NCBI GenBank assembly: GCA_947166305.1
Contig: CAMVDV010000003.1
Coordinates: forward strand, 1-64,000
Length of the DNA stretch: 64,000 nt
Direction of reading: 5' to 3'
Source: an uncultured Prevotellaceae bacterium
GTDB taxonomy: Bacteria; Bacteroidota; Bacteroidia; Bacteroidales; Bacteroidaceae
Notes under the pieces: model-generated
Seen by the model: only the letters and a program-made list of their open reading frames with translations
Told to the model about the DNA's origin: nothing
Database searches by the model: none
Shown here: positions 34,595 to 42,968 of the stretch, piece after piece
How the letters are laid out: each line of letters begins with the position of its first letter
Numbering within the stretch: position 1 is the first letter of the stretch
Program-made: the position numbers and the translations under genes

Positions 34595-35917
34595 TTATAT
34601 ATAGCTGACGGACCGTGCTTTCGTGCTCCTGATGAGGGCGGCGAGGCGATGGAGCATGATGCGCAGGTCGAGCCAGAAGCTCCAGTTGCGGCAGTACCAG
34701 ACGTCGGCCTTTGCGCTGCCCTGGCTCTCGGAGGCGGGGCGAAAGCTGGTGAGTCCGGCCTTGACATGACTGCCCGAGGCGAAGAGTCGGTTCAGCTCCC
34801 GACGGTATTCGCCGTACCGTTCCGGCCGCATCGTCTGTGAGCCTACCACCGACATGCTGCCCCATAGCACGCACAGGAACTGGGGCATCAGCTCGAGGCG
34901 CGAGGCACTCAGGAACTTGCCGAAGGGGAAGTAGCCCGGATCGCCCGTGTCCTGGAAGAAGGAAGGCGCGGCCTCGTAGTGGCGGGTGCGGAAGGTGATG
35001 CAGCGGAACGGCCTGCCGTTCATGCCGCACATCTGGCGGACGATGAGGACAGGGCCACGGCTCTGACGCTTGATGAAAACGTAGGCTATGAGGGCAAAGA
35101 CGGGGAAGACGGTGAGCAGGACGAGGAGGCTCAGCACGATGTCCGCGAGGCGTTTCGCCGTCCGGCACGCCATGTCGTCGAGCGGCGGCTTGGCTTGTGA
35201 GAGCACACACACGTTGCCCCGGCACTCGCTCCGCACGTTTTGCGGCAACGACTCAGGGCTCAAGGGCAGAACGTAGAGCCTCAGTCCCTGCTTTCGGCAG
35301 AGATGAGCCACGTCCTCCTGTTCCGCAGGAGCAAGACACGAAGGCGACAGATAGACACTCTGCACGGACGGATGCTCGGCAAGGTACAGCTCGAGCTGCC
35401 GCGCCGTAGGCTCCTCGAGGCGGGAGAGGCGCAGTCCGTAAGTGTTTTGCTGCAGGACGTCCTGTTGCCAGGCAGACCGTTCGTCCGTCAAGATGACGCC
35501 CTGTTCGCCACGACGGAGCCGGCTGCGGACGAACAGGCTGTTGACCGCCAGCCTCAAGGCCGCAAGTCCGGCAAAGAAAAGGAGGCAGGCCACGGCCATC
35601 CGGATGCTCCTCTCGCCCAGGAAGGCAAAAGCGAGCAAGCCGACGAGCAGCGCCGTCCGCATGGCACATCCCACCACTTCATCGCGCCGGGCCGTAGGGC
35701 TGAAGGCATTGTTGTGCACGACCCACGTCGCCACAAAGAGCATCGCCAGCCCCCAGCCAACAGTGCTGAGCCACGTAGCGAGCAGGGCCGACGGCCTCAC
35801 GCCGCACATCAACGACGAGGCATACACGCAGCCCCACCACACAAGCGCTTCGGCAAGGAGCGTCAGGCAGCAGCGTAGCCAGTGCCGGACAGCAGTTCTG
35901 ATTGTCTTCTGTTGCAT
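34595..35917 (-). CDS. Divergent polyprenyl-phosphate sugar-phosphate transferase
   Basis: A 440-residue WbaP/WcaJ-type protein that would start capsule or exopolysaccharide repeat units on undecaprenyl phosphate. Several N-terminal transmembrane helices and a CoA-binding-like middle (GVILTDERSAWQQDVL) precede the catalytic helix-loop region (255-440). There GRPFRCITFR, SRLELMPQF and WGSMSVVGS stand where family members have GRPFxxxKFRS, SLDELPQ and GDMSLVGPRP. The catalytic Asp-Glu pair thus reads Glu342-Leu343, so activity is doubtful or altered. The start at 35917 follows a TAACTTTG box; the longer frame would include the promoter itself. Divergent from wzc. Confidence 0.8.
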   Translation of the reverse strand: MQQKTIRTAVRHWLRCCLTLLAEALVWWGCVYASSLMCGVRPSALLATWLSTVGWGLAMLFVATWVVHNNAFSPTARRDEVVGCAMRTALLVGLLAFAFLGERSIRMAVACLLFFAGLAALRLAVNSLFVRSRLRRGEQGVILTDERSAWQQDVLQQNTYGLRLSRLEEPTARQLELYLAEHPSVQSVYLSPSCLAPAEQEDVAHLCRKQGLRLYVLPLSPESLPQNVRSECRGNVCVLSQAKPPLDDMACRTAKRLADIVLSLLVLLTVFPVFALIAYVFIKRQSRGPVLIVRQMCGMNGRPFRCITFRTRHYEAAPSFFQDTGDPGYFPFGKFLSASRLELMPQFLCVLWGSMSVVGSQTMRPERYGEYRRELNRLFASGSHVKAGLTSFRPASESQGSAKADVWYCRNWSFWLDLRIMLHRLAALIRSTKARSVSYI

Positions 35918-35962
35918 CGTTCTTTCTGAAAGGTGTGCCTCGGGCGGCACACACTCGGTAGG

Positions 35963-35970
35963 CAAAGTTA
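35963..35970 (-). promoter_or_regulatory. -7 promoter element for the sugar transferase gene
   Basis: TAACTTTG on the minus strand, about 46 bp upstream of the ATG at 35917. It shares the intergenic space with the wzc promoter. Confidence 0.75.
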
Positions 35971-36065
35971 CGACATTTTGTGCAATATCGGACAACTCCA
36001 TGCAAAGAAATCACACCAAACCATAATTTTTCGCCAAAATGCTTCTGCATTATTATAATAATGTG

Positions 36066-36073
36066 TATCTTTG
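36066..36073 (+). promoter_or_regulatory. -7 promoter element for wzc
   Basis: TATCTTTG matches TAnnTTTG, 49 bp before the ATG at 36123. Confidence 0.8.
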
Positions 36074-36122
36074 CACGCGAATTGCACAATTTCGCAACCA
36101 AAACATCTTAACATAATCAGAC

Positions 36123-38570
36123 ATGGCAGAATACGTTAACGAAGAAATTCAGAAGGAAGAGGAATCGGGCGGCTTTTCGCTCTCCGCAATATGGACCATC
36201 GTTGTGCTCCACTGGCAGTGGATTGTCCTCTCCACCCTTGCCTGCCTTTGCATTGCCTTTTGTTACCTTCGCTACACGAGGCCCGTCTTTACGTCGGCCA
36301 TGAAGGTGCTTATCAAGGACGACGAAGGCAGCAAGTTCAAACGAAGCGGGCAGATGGGCCTCGACGAAATGGGCCTTATCTCAAACAGCGCAGGCTTCGA
36401 CAACGAGTTGGAAATACTGACCAGCACGAATGTCAACAGCCGAGTGGTGAAATCCCTCAAGCTCTATGTCAGCTACGCCATTGAAGGACGCGTGATGAAA
36501 GTGGAGCAATACCAGAACAACCCCATCATTGTCGACATGCCCCAGCACCAGTTGGCCGTGCTCCGCACTCCCATCGAGCTGGAACTGACCAAGGCTGCCA
36601 AAGGCATCCACGTCGTCGGCAAGGTGAGGATGGCAGGCCAAAGCGAACCGGTCAACTTCGAGCACGACGTAAAGAAGTTGCCCGGCAGCATCAACACACC
36701 GATGGGCGTCATCATCTTCCAGCAGAATCCCGGCTCAAAGTGGAGGGATGAGAAGTTATACGCCACCATTATGCCCGTAGACGTTGCCGCCAGGATGTAC
36801 AGGGGCAGGCTCTCTGCAGCCGCAACCAGCAAGTTTACCACCGTGGCGCGCGTCTCTTTCACCGACACACAAGTGAAGCGTTCGCTCGATTACCTCACCG
36901 AATTGCTCAAATGCTACAACGATGATGCCAACGAGGACAAGAACGAGGTGGCAGAGAAAACAGGCGAATTCATCAAAGCCCGTATCGAGGACATCAGAGG
37001 CGAACTGGATGTGACGGAAGGGGAACTCGAACAGTACAAGAAGAGCAATGAGCTCATCAACCTGACCAACGATGCTACGAACGCACTCTCCAGCACTACG
37101 GAATATCAGAAGAAGCAAGTGGAGTTCGAGACACAGCTCAATCTCATCAACGCACTGGTCAACTATGTGAACGAACCGTCGAATGCCATGCAAGTCATTC
37201 CTGCAAACCTGGGACTGAGCAATCCTAACCTCAACACCCTCATCGCTCAGTACAATGAGGCTGTGCTGCAGCGGAACAGACTGCTCAAGTCGTCGAGTGA
37301 AGACAACCCCGTCGTGCAGCGTCTCACCGCACAGCTCGAGGAGATGTGGCCGTCCATCAGGATGAACCTCGAGGCCATCCGAAGCGACGTGATGACCCAA
37401 AAGGCCAGTGCCAACAGCCAGTACAACATGTATAGCAGTCGCATTAGCAGTACTCCGACGCAGGAACGTGCCTTGACGAACATGAGCCGACAGCAGGAAA
37501 TCAAGGCCAGCCTTTACCTCATGCTGCTCCAAAAACGCGAAGAGAACTACATTTCCCTGGCTAGCACCGCTACGAAAGCGCGCATCATCGACTCGCCTCA
37601 GTCCTTCGGGCAGGTTTCTCCCAAGGCCAACATCATTTGGCTCGTGGCTCTTCTCATTGGCTTGGTGCTGCCCATCGGCATCTTCTACCTGATGAGCCTG
37701 TTGCGTTACCGCATCGAGGGCCGTCAGGACGTGGAGAAGCTCACTAAGATCAGCATCCTGGCCGACATTCCTCTGGCAGGAAAGTCGGTGGATGGCGAGA
37801 AGGCCCTCGTGGTGCGTGAGAACACGAACGACGCCATGGAGGAGGCTTTCCGAGGCCTTCGCACCAACCTGCGCTTCATTCTGGAGAAGGACGAAAAGGT
37901 CATCCTCTGCACGAGCTGCATCCCGAGCGAGGGCAAGACGTTCGTCTCCACCAACCTGGCCATGTCGCTCGCGCTGATGGGCAAGAAGGTTATCCTCGTG
38001 GGCCTCGACATCCGCAAGCCCAGGCTCGTGAAGCTCTTCAACCTTCCCTCCGACAAGAAGGGCATCACCTCGTTCCTTTCCGGCGGGGAGTACACTTACG
38101 AGGCACTGGAGAAGCAGATTGTCCACGGCGTAGCCAACCAGAACCTCGACGTGCTGCCTGCGGGTGTCATACCGCCCAACCCGGGCGAACTCATCTCGCG
38201 CGAACCGCTTGACCGGGCAGTGGAACTGCTCAAGGAGCACTACGACTACGTCCTTCTCGACACGCCTCCCGTGGGCCTCGTGAGCGACACGCTCTCCATA
38301 GGCCGTGTAGCCGACATGAGTATCTTCGTCTGCCGTGCCGACTTCAGCCCCAGGGCCAACTTCGAGCTTATCAACGCCCTCAACGATGACAGCAAGTTGC
38401 CTAAGGTCAACCTCGTGCTCAACGCCGTCGATATGCGCAAGAAGAAGTACGGCTACTACTATGGCTACGGCAAGTACAGCAAGTATGGCTACGGCTATGG
38501 CAAGTATGGGCACTACGGCCTCTACGGCAAGTACGGCAGTCAGGAGAGCCGGGAGCACACCGAGAAATAG
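36123..38570 (+). CDS. Capsule chain-length determinant and tyrosine autokinase (Wzc type)
   Basis: An 815-residue polysaccharide co-polymerase fused to a BY-kinase. Two transmembrane helices (about 28-48 and 505-527) enclose a large periplasmic coiled-coil domain. The cytoplasmic kinase has Walker A IPSEGKTF (about 600-607), Walker A' VILVGLDIRKPR (about 622-633) and Walker B YDYVLLDTPP (about 705-714). The C-terminus (about 775-805) is a Tyr/Gly/Lys cluster of the YGYGKYGKYG kind that serves as autophosphorylation site. It works with an outer-membrane export protein and a Wzy polymerase, neither encoded here. It has its own promoter, divergent from the sugar transferase. Confidence 0.93.
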   Translation: MAEYVNEEIQKEEESGGFSLSAIWTIVVLHWQWIVLSTLACLCIAFCYLRYTRPVFTSAMKVLIKDDEGSKFKRSGQMGLDEMGLISNSAGFDNELEILTSTNVNSRVVKSLKLYVSYAIEGRVMKVEQYQNNPIIVDMPQHQLAVLRTPIELELTKAAKGIHVVGKVRMAGQSEPVNFEHDVKKLPGSINTPMGVIIFQQNPGSKWRDEKLYATIMPVDVAARMYRGRLSAAATSKFTTVARVSFTDTQVKRSLDYLTELLKCYNDDANEDKNEVAEKTGEFIKARIEDIRGELDVTEGELEQYKKSNELINLTNDATNALSSTTEYQKKQVEFETQLNLINALVNYVNEPSNAMQVIPANLGLSNPNLNTLIAQYNEAVLQRNRLLKSSSEDNPVVQRLTAQLEEMWPSIRMNLEAIRSDVMTQKASANSQYNMYSSRISSTPTQERALTNMSRQQEIKASLYLMLLQKREENYISLASTATKARIIDSPQSFGQVSPKANIIWLVALLIGLVLPIGIFYLMSLLRYRIEGRQDVEKLTKISILADIPLAGKSVDGEKALVVRENTNDAMEEAFRGLRTNLRFILEKDEKVILCTSCIPSEGKTFVSTNLAMSLALMGKKVILVGLDIRKPRLVKLFNLPSDKKGITSFLSGGEYTYEALEKQIVHGVANQNLDVLPAGVIPPNPGELISREPLDRAVELLKEHYDYVLLDTPPVGLVSDTLSIGRVADMSIFVCRADFSPRANFELINALNDDSKLPKVNLVLNAVDMRKKKYGYYYGYGKYSKYGYGYGKYGHYGLYGKYGSQESREHTEK

Positions 38571-38598
38571 GCGACACCTGAACGGCCTCCACGAAGGG

Positions 38599-38708
38599 AG
38601 GAGAATCGCCGCAGACGGGATTCATAAACGCCGCATGCGGAAATGGCAAACGCCGCACGCGGAAATGGCAAACGCCGCACGCTGGGATTGAAATTCCCGC
38701 GTGCGGCG
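38599..38708. repeat. 22-bp-pitch tandem array F
   Basis: Five units (38599, 38621, 38643, 38665, 38687). The middle ones read ATGGCAAACGCCGCACGC; the last is inverted (CCCGCGTGCGGCG), so the array could form a hairpin. It lies in the convergent wzc/thiD gap. Confidence 0.9.
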
Positions 38709-38747
38709 TTTTCTGTTGCTCGGCAGGGTCTCCGGCAGGGCAGGCCG

Positions 38748-39515
38748 TCAGAGGTCGGCACTAATGTAGTAGCGTGGTCCCGCCAGGAAATAGTTCATGT
38801 ATGCCTCGGCGCGCATCACGGCCGTGGAGAGGTCGTCGCCCTTGGCCAGATGGGTGGCGATGGCGCTGGCTAAGGTATCGCCCGTACCGTTGCGATCGTC
38901 CAGGGCCAGACGCTTCTTGGGGTGCGGTGTGAGCACACCCTTCTCGCGCTCGTAGAGATAGTCCACCAGGTATTTCCCCTCCTCCACGCTCTTCACCAGC
39001 ACATCGCAACCCCATTCGCTCAGCCGACGCAGGTCGGCCTCCGCATCATGCAGCGGATGACCGAGCAGAAACTCAGCCTCGCGGACGTTAGGCGTGATGA
39101 GCGTTGCCAGGGGGAACAGCTCGTCCTTGTAGGCACGGATGGCGTCGTCGCTCACCAACTGCTTCCCCTCGAAGTTCACGATGACGGGATCCACGAGGAC
39201 GGGCTGCCGCCTGTATCGCCTCAGCACGTCGGCCACGGCCCGGATGATGCCGTCGGTGGGCAGCAAGCCCGTCTTGATGCAGTCGGCACCCACCGTGCTC
39301 AGGAACGACTCCGCCTGCGACACGATCAGATGCTCGGGCAGATGGTGGATGCCCTTAATGCGCCGCACGTCCTCGTCCACAATGCATGTCAGTGCAGCAG
39401 CAGCCCAGCCGCCGCAGCGCGTAATGGCCTTGATGTCGGCCTGCACGCCCGCACTTCCCAAAGGTTCACTCCCCGCAATGAGGAAAACCTTGCCCGTTTT
39501 CTCCTTTTTCTCCAT
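38748..39515 (-). CDS. thiD: Hydroxymethylpyrimidine/phosphomethylpyrimidine kinase
   Basis: A 255-residue ribokinase-fold kinase of thiamine synthesis. AGSEPLGSAGVQADIKAI (about 14-31) is the substrate region, GADCIKTGLL follows, and the C-terminal DRNGTGDTLASAIA carries the anion-hole GTGD with the catalytic Asp. A pyridoxine-kinase side activity is possible in this family. The start at 39515 is the only ATG that gives the normal N-terminus. The TAACTTTG box ends 9 bp before it, so the mRNA leader is only a few nucleotides. No other thi genes are nearby. Confidence 0.88.
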   Translation of the reverse strand: MEKKEKTGKVFLIAGSEPLGSAGVQADIKAITRCGGWAAAALTCIVDEDVRRIKGIHHLPEHLIVSQAESFLSTVGADCIKTGLLPTDGIIRAVADVLRRYRRQPVLVDPVIVNFEGKQLVSDDAIRAYKDELFPLATLITPNVREAEFLLGHPLHDAEADLRRLSEWGCDVLVKSVEEGKYLVDYLYEREKGVLTPHPKKRLALDDRNGTGDTLASAIATHLAKGDDLSTAVMRAEAYMNYFLAGPRYYISADL

Positions 39516-39524
39516 ATCGGGGCG

Positions 39525-39532
39525 CAAAGTTA
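39525..39532 (-). promoter_or_regulatory. -7 promoter element for thiD
   Basis: TAACTTTG on the minus strand; 9 bp separate its last G from the ATG. Confidence 0.75.
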
Positions 39533-39576
39533 CAAAGAAAAAAAGACATAAGCCGAAAGAATTGAGAATAATTTCG

Positions 39577-39584
39577 TACCTTTG
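39577..39584 (+). promoter_or_regulatory. -7 promoter element for the tsaB transcript
   Basis: TACCTTTG, 51 bp before the ATG at 39636. It is divergent from, and close to, the thiD promoter. Confidence 0.8.
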
Positions 39585-39635
39585 CAAACGATTTGAGCCT
39601 TTGGCATCAAAATTGTAAACGAAAGAGAAAGGAAA

Positions 39636-40334
39636 ATGTCCTGCATCCTGCACATCGAGACCAGCACGAAAGCCTGCTCCGTGGCTCTGAGCGAGAACGG
39701 AAGCCTCATCTTCCACAAGGAAGACCTCGAGGGGCCTAACCACGCCGTCGTCTGCGGCGTCTTCGTCGAGGAAGCCCTCTCCTTTGCCAACTCCCATGCC
39801 ATCCCCGTCGATGCCGTGGCCGTGAGCGAAGGACCCGGCAGCTATACCGGCCTGCGCATCGGCGTCTCCATGGCAAAGGGCGTCTGCTACGGCCGCGACC
39901 TCCCGCTCCTGAGCGTGCCCACCCTCAAGCTCCTCTGCGTCCCCGTACTGCTCGGGAAGCAAGAACTCCCCGACGATGCACTCCTCGTCCCCATGATTGA
40001 TGCCCGGAGGATGGAGGTCTACAGCGCCATCTACGACCGATCGCTCCGCCAGGTGCGGCCCGTGGGAGCAGACATCGTAGGCCCCGACACCTATCTCCCC
40101 TACCTCAGCGACCACCAAGTCTGGTTCTTCGGCGACGGAGCAGCTAAGTGTCAAAGCGTCATCCAGCACAAAAATGCCCATTTCATCGAAGGAATTGTGC
40201 CTCTGGCCAAGTGGATGTTCCCCCTCGCAGAGCGCTCCCTCCACCTCGGAGAAAAGCAGGACGTGGCCTACTTCGAGCCGTTCTACTTCAAGGAATACGT
40301 CGCCGGGAAGCCACACTCACCGCTCCGCCCCTGA
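39636..40334 (+). CDS. tsaB: tRNA threonylcarbamoyladenosine protein TsaB
   Basis: A 232-residue ASKHA-fold protein that acts with TsaD and TsaE to put the t6A modification on ANN-decoding tRNAs. It shows ILHIETSTKACSVAL at the N-terminus, the diagnostic VSEGPGSYTGLRIGVSMAKG (about 63-82) and PMIDARRMEVYSAIYD. Unlike TsaD it lacks the metal-binding histidines, as expected. First gene of a likely long transcript running through DUF4290, murA and rimM. Confidence 0.92.
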   Translation: MSCILHIETSTKACSVALSENGSLIFHKEDLEGPNHAVVCGVFVEEALSFANSHAIPVDAVAVSEGPGSYTGLRIGVSMAKGVCYGRDLPLLSVPTLKLLCVPVLLGKQELPDDALLVPMIDARRMEVYSAIYDRSLRQVRPVGADIVGPDTYLPYLSDHQVWFFGDGAAKCQSVIQHKNAHFIEGIVPLAKWMFPLAERSLHLGEKQDVAYFEPFYFKEYVAGKPHSPLRP

Positions 40335-40339
40335 CACCC

Positions 40340-40385
40340 CAACTTTTCAACTTTTTAACTTTTCAACTTTTTAACTTTAACTTCA
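40340..40385. repeat. AT-rich tandem AACTTTT(C/T) repeat
   Basis: Four copies of AACTTTTnA between tsaB and the DUF4290 gene. Confidence 0.7.
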
Positions 40386-40397
40386 ACCCCAGTTACC

Positions 40398-40991
40398 GTG
40401 CAATACAACACGCAAAGAGAGCAACTCGTGATGCCCGAATACGGCCGCAGCGTACAGATGATGGTAGACATGGCCGTGGCGATACCCAACCGCGCAGAGC
40501 GCAAGCGCTGTGCATCCACTATCGTGAAGATCATGGCAGACATCGTTCCCGTCACCGGCAACAAGGCCGAGGGACAACGCCGCCTTTGGAACCACCTGGC
40601 ACGCATCGCCCGATACAAGCTCGACATAGACTATCCCGTTGACATCGTCACGGAGGACGTGCAGGCACACCCCGCACCGCTGCCATATCCCATGAAGAAC
40701 ATCCGCCGAAGGCACTACGGATACCTCGTGGAGCAAACACTCGAGTTCGCCAAGTCCATTCCCGACGAGAACCAACGCCGCGACATCACCGAGCGCGTGG
40801 CAAACCAGATGAAGCAAGACCTCTTCGTCTGGAACCGCGACTCCATGGACAACAACCTCGTGGCGCAGGACATCCAGCGACTCTCCGGCGGCAAGCTCAG
40901 CCTCAACCTCCAGGACTTCACCTTCGACCCCGTGGGCATTTCGCCACTCCAAAAAGCCGACGGCAGCAAGAAACGCAATAGGAAGAAATAG
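40398..40991 (+). CDS. DUF4290 family protein
   Basis: A 197-residue cytoplasmic protein of a Bacteroidota-restricted family of unknown function. It has the recognisable start QYNTQREQLVMPEYGRSVQ and the segment KNIRRRHYGYLVE, and a basic C-terminus (KKRNRKK) that suggests nucleic-acid or ribosome contact. It starts at GTG (40398), which gives the family's normal N-terminus; the next ATG would remove 11 conserved residues. The next gene, murA, follows after 6 bp, matching the conserved DUF4290-murA-rimM order. Confidence 0.88.
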   Translation: MQYNTQREQLVMPEYGRSVQMMVDMAVAIPNRAERKRCASTIVKIMADIVPVTGNKAEGQRRLWNHLARIARYKLDIDYPVDIVTEDVQAHPAPLPYPMKNIRRRHYGYLVEQTLEFAKSIPDENQRRDITERVANQMKQDLFVWNRDSMDNNLVAQDIQRLSGGKLSLNLQDFTFDPVGISPLQKADGSKKRNRKK

Positions 40992-40997
40992 CAACCC

Positions 40998-42305
40998 ATG
41001 GCATCGTTCATCATAGAAGGCGGCCACAGGCTCCAGGGAAACATTACCCCGCAGGGCGCAAAGAACGAGGCTCTGCAGGTACTCTGCGCCGTTCTGCTCA
41101 CCGACGAAGCAGTCCGCATCCACAATGTCCCCGACATTGCCGACGTTGCCAACCAGATAAAACTGCTGAGCGACATGGGCGTGGAGGTGACACGCCACAC
41201 TCCGCACGACTACACCTTCCGTGCCCGACGGCTCGACGACGCTTACCTCGGCAGCCAACAGTTCACCGAGCGATGCCGGCAACTGCGCGGCAGCGTCATG
41301 ATGCTCGGGCCCCTGCTTGCCCGACGCGGCAAGGCTATCATCGCCAAGCCAGGCGGTGACCAGATAGGACGCCGACGCCTCGACACACACTTCCACGGCA
41401 TACAGAAACTGGGCGGACACTTCTCCTACGACGACTCCCTACATATATATAATGTAGAGGCCACACATCTCCGTGGCTCCTACATGCTTCTGGACGAAGC
41501 CTCCGTGACCGGCACCGCAAACATCATCATGACAGCTGTGATGGCCGAAGGCACCACGACGATATACAACGCGGCTTGCGAGCCATACATACAGCAACTC
41601 TGCCAAATGCTCTGCCGCATGGGAGCCTGCATCGAAGGCATCGGCTCGAACCTCCTCACCATCGAGGGCGTCAAGTCACTGCACGGCACGCAGCACACCA
41701 TCCTTCCCGACATGATCGAAGTGGGCTCCTTCATCGGCATGGCTGCCATGGTGGGCGACGGCGTACGCATCTCCGGAGTAGCACCAGAGCATCTAGGCAT
41801 CATCCCCGACACCTTCCGGCGCCTCGGCATACGCATCGAGGAAGAAGGCGGCGACCTGTTCGTGCCCAGACAAGACCATTACGAAATAGAAAGCTTCATC
41901 GACGGCTCATTCATGACCATCGCCGACGCACCATGGCCCGGCCTTACGCCCGACCTGCTGAGCGTTCTGCTCGTGGTGAGCACGCAGGCAAAGGGCTCGG
42001 TGCTCATCCACCAGAAGATGTTCGAGAGCCGCCTGTTCTTCGTGGACAAGCTTATTGACATGGGGGCACAGATCATCTTGTGCGACCCGCATCGTGCCGT
42101 AGTGGTAGGGCACGACCATCAGCGGCAACTGCACGCCGGACGCATGACAAGCCCCGACATCCGTGCAGGCATCGCCTTGCTCATCGCCGCCATGAGCGCG
42201 CAGGGAACGAGCCGAATCGACAACATTGGGCAGATAGACCGCGGCTACGAGAACATCGAGGCCAGGCTCTGCGCACTGGGAGCCAAGATAGAGAGAGTGG
42301 AATGA
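40998..42305 (+). CDS. murA: UDP-N-acetylglucosamine 1-carboxyvinyltransferase with Asp in the fosfomycin-site position
   Basis: First committed step of peptidoglycan synthesis: transfer of enolpyruvate from PEP to UDP-GlcNAc. A 435-residue inside-out alpha/beta barrel with GAKNEALQVL (20-29), LRGSVMMLGPLLAR (96-109), PGGDQIGRRRLDTH (118-131), and the C-terminal GYENIEARLCALGAKIERV. The active-site loop normally reads PGGCxIG; here residue 121 is Asp (GAC at 41358-41360) instead of Cys. Enzymes with Asp there are active but are not alkylated by fosfomycin. The stop overlaps the rimM start (ATGA). Confidence 0.95.
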   Translation: MASFIIEGGHRLQGNITPQGAKNEALQVLCAVLLTDEAVRIHNVPDIADVANQIKLLSDMGVEVTRHTPHDYTFRARRLDDAYLGSQQFTERCRQLRGSVMMLGPLLARRGKAIIAKPGGDQIGRRRLDTHFHGIQKLGGHFSYDDSLHIYNVEATHLRGSYMLLDEASVTGTANIIMTAVMAEGTTTIYNAACEPYIQQLCQMLCRMGACIEGIGSNLLTIEGVKSLHGTQHTILPDMIEVGSFIGMAAMVGDGVRISGVAPEHLGIIPDTFRRLGIRIEEEGGDLFVPRQDHYEIESFIDGSFMTIADAPWPGLTPDLLSVLLVVSTQAKGSVLIHQKMFESRLFFVDKLIDMGAQIILCDPHRAVVVGHDHQRQLHAGRMTSPDIRAGIALLIAAMSAQGTSRIDNIGQIDRGYENIEARLCALGAKIERVE

Positions 42306-42811
42306 TACAGGACGACGAAGTATATAAGATAGGACGCATCGGGCGGACGCACGGCGTGAAGGGCGAGGTGACCTTCCTCTTCACCGACGACGTGTGGGAT
42401 CGCGCCGAGGCGGAATACGTCTTTCTACGCGTGGACGGCATCCTTGTGCCGTTCTTCCTGGAGGAATATCGCTTCAAGAACGATTCGACGGCGCTGCTGA
42501 AGTTCCTCGATTACGACTCAGCCGACGACGTGAAGTTCATGTTGGGATGCGATGTCTGCTTCCCTCATGCGCTGACTCCGGAGAAAGACGAGGAGGATGA
42601 GTACACATGGCGCTACTTTACGGGCTTCACGCTCTTCGACGAGACGGCAGGCCTCGTGGGTTCCATCGATACGGTGGACGACTCTACGCAGAACGTCCTT
42701 TTCCACGTCGGCGGGCACTACATCCCTGCTGCCGAAGCGTGGATCAGGGACATCGACCACAAGAAGCGTACCATCCGAATGGCATTGCCCGACGGACTGC
42801 TTGATTTGTAG
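42302..42811 (+). CDS. rimM: 16S rRNA processing protein RimM
   Basis: A 169-residue ribosome maturation factor of the 30S head. KIGRIGRTHGVKGEVTFLFTDD (about 9-30) starts the RimM N-domain, and VPAAEAWIRDID-like IPAAEAWIRDIDHKKRTIRM (about 142-161) closes the PRC-barrel. The ATG at 42302 overlaps the murA stop by 4 bp, so translation is coupled. Longer frames only read murA out of frame. Confidence 0.93.
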   Translation: MIQDDEVYKIGRIGRTHGVKGEVTFLFTDDVWDRAEAEYVFLRVDGILVPFFLEEYRFKNDSTALLKFLDYDSADDVKFMLGCDVCFPHALTPEKDEEDEYTWRYFTGFTLFDETAGLVGSIDTVDDSTQNVLFHVGGHYIPAAEAWIRDIDHKKRTIRMALPDGLLDL

Positions 42812-42950
42812 TTAAGAGTTAAGAATTAAGAGTTAAGAGTTAAGAATTAAGAGTTAAGAGTTGAGAGTTAAGAGTTAAGAGTTAAGAATTAAGAGTTAAG
42901 AGTTGACAATTAAGAGTTAAGAGTTGACAATTAAGAGTTAAGAGTTAAAT
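42812..42950. repeat. Heptamer array TTAAGAG between rimM and dxr
   Basis: About 18 tandem copies of TTAAGAG with TTAAGAA and TTGAGAG/TTGACAA variants in 139 bp. The array carries no promoter box I can see. Confidence 0.9.
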
Positions 42951-42968
42951 ATTAAGGAATAAGAAAAG

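Noticed and set aside
36756-38558. A 600-residue open frame on the minus strand
   Set aside because: It is the antisense shadow of wzc, with high Val/Leu/His content and no start signal or domain.
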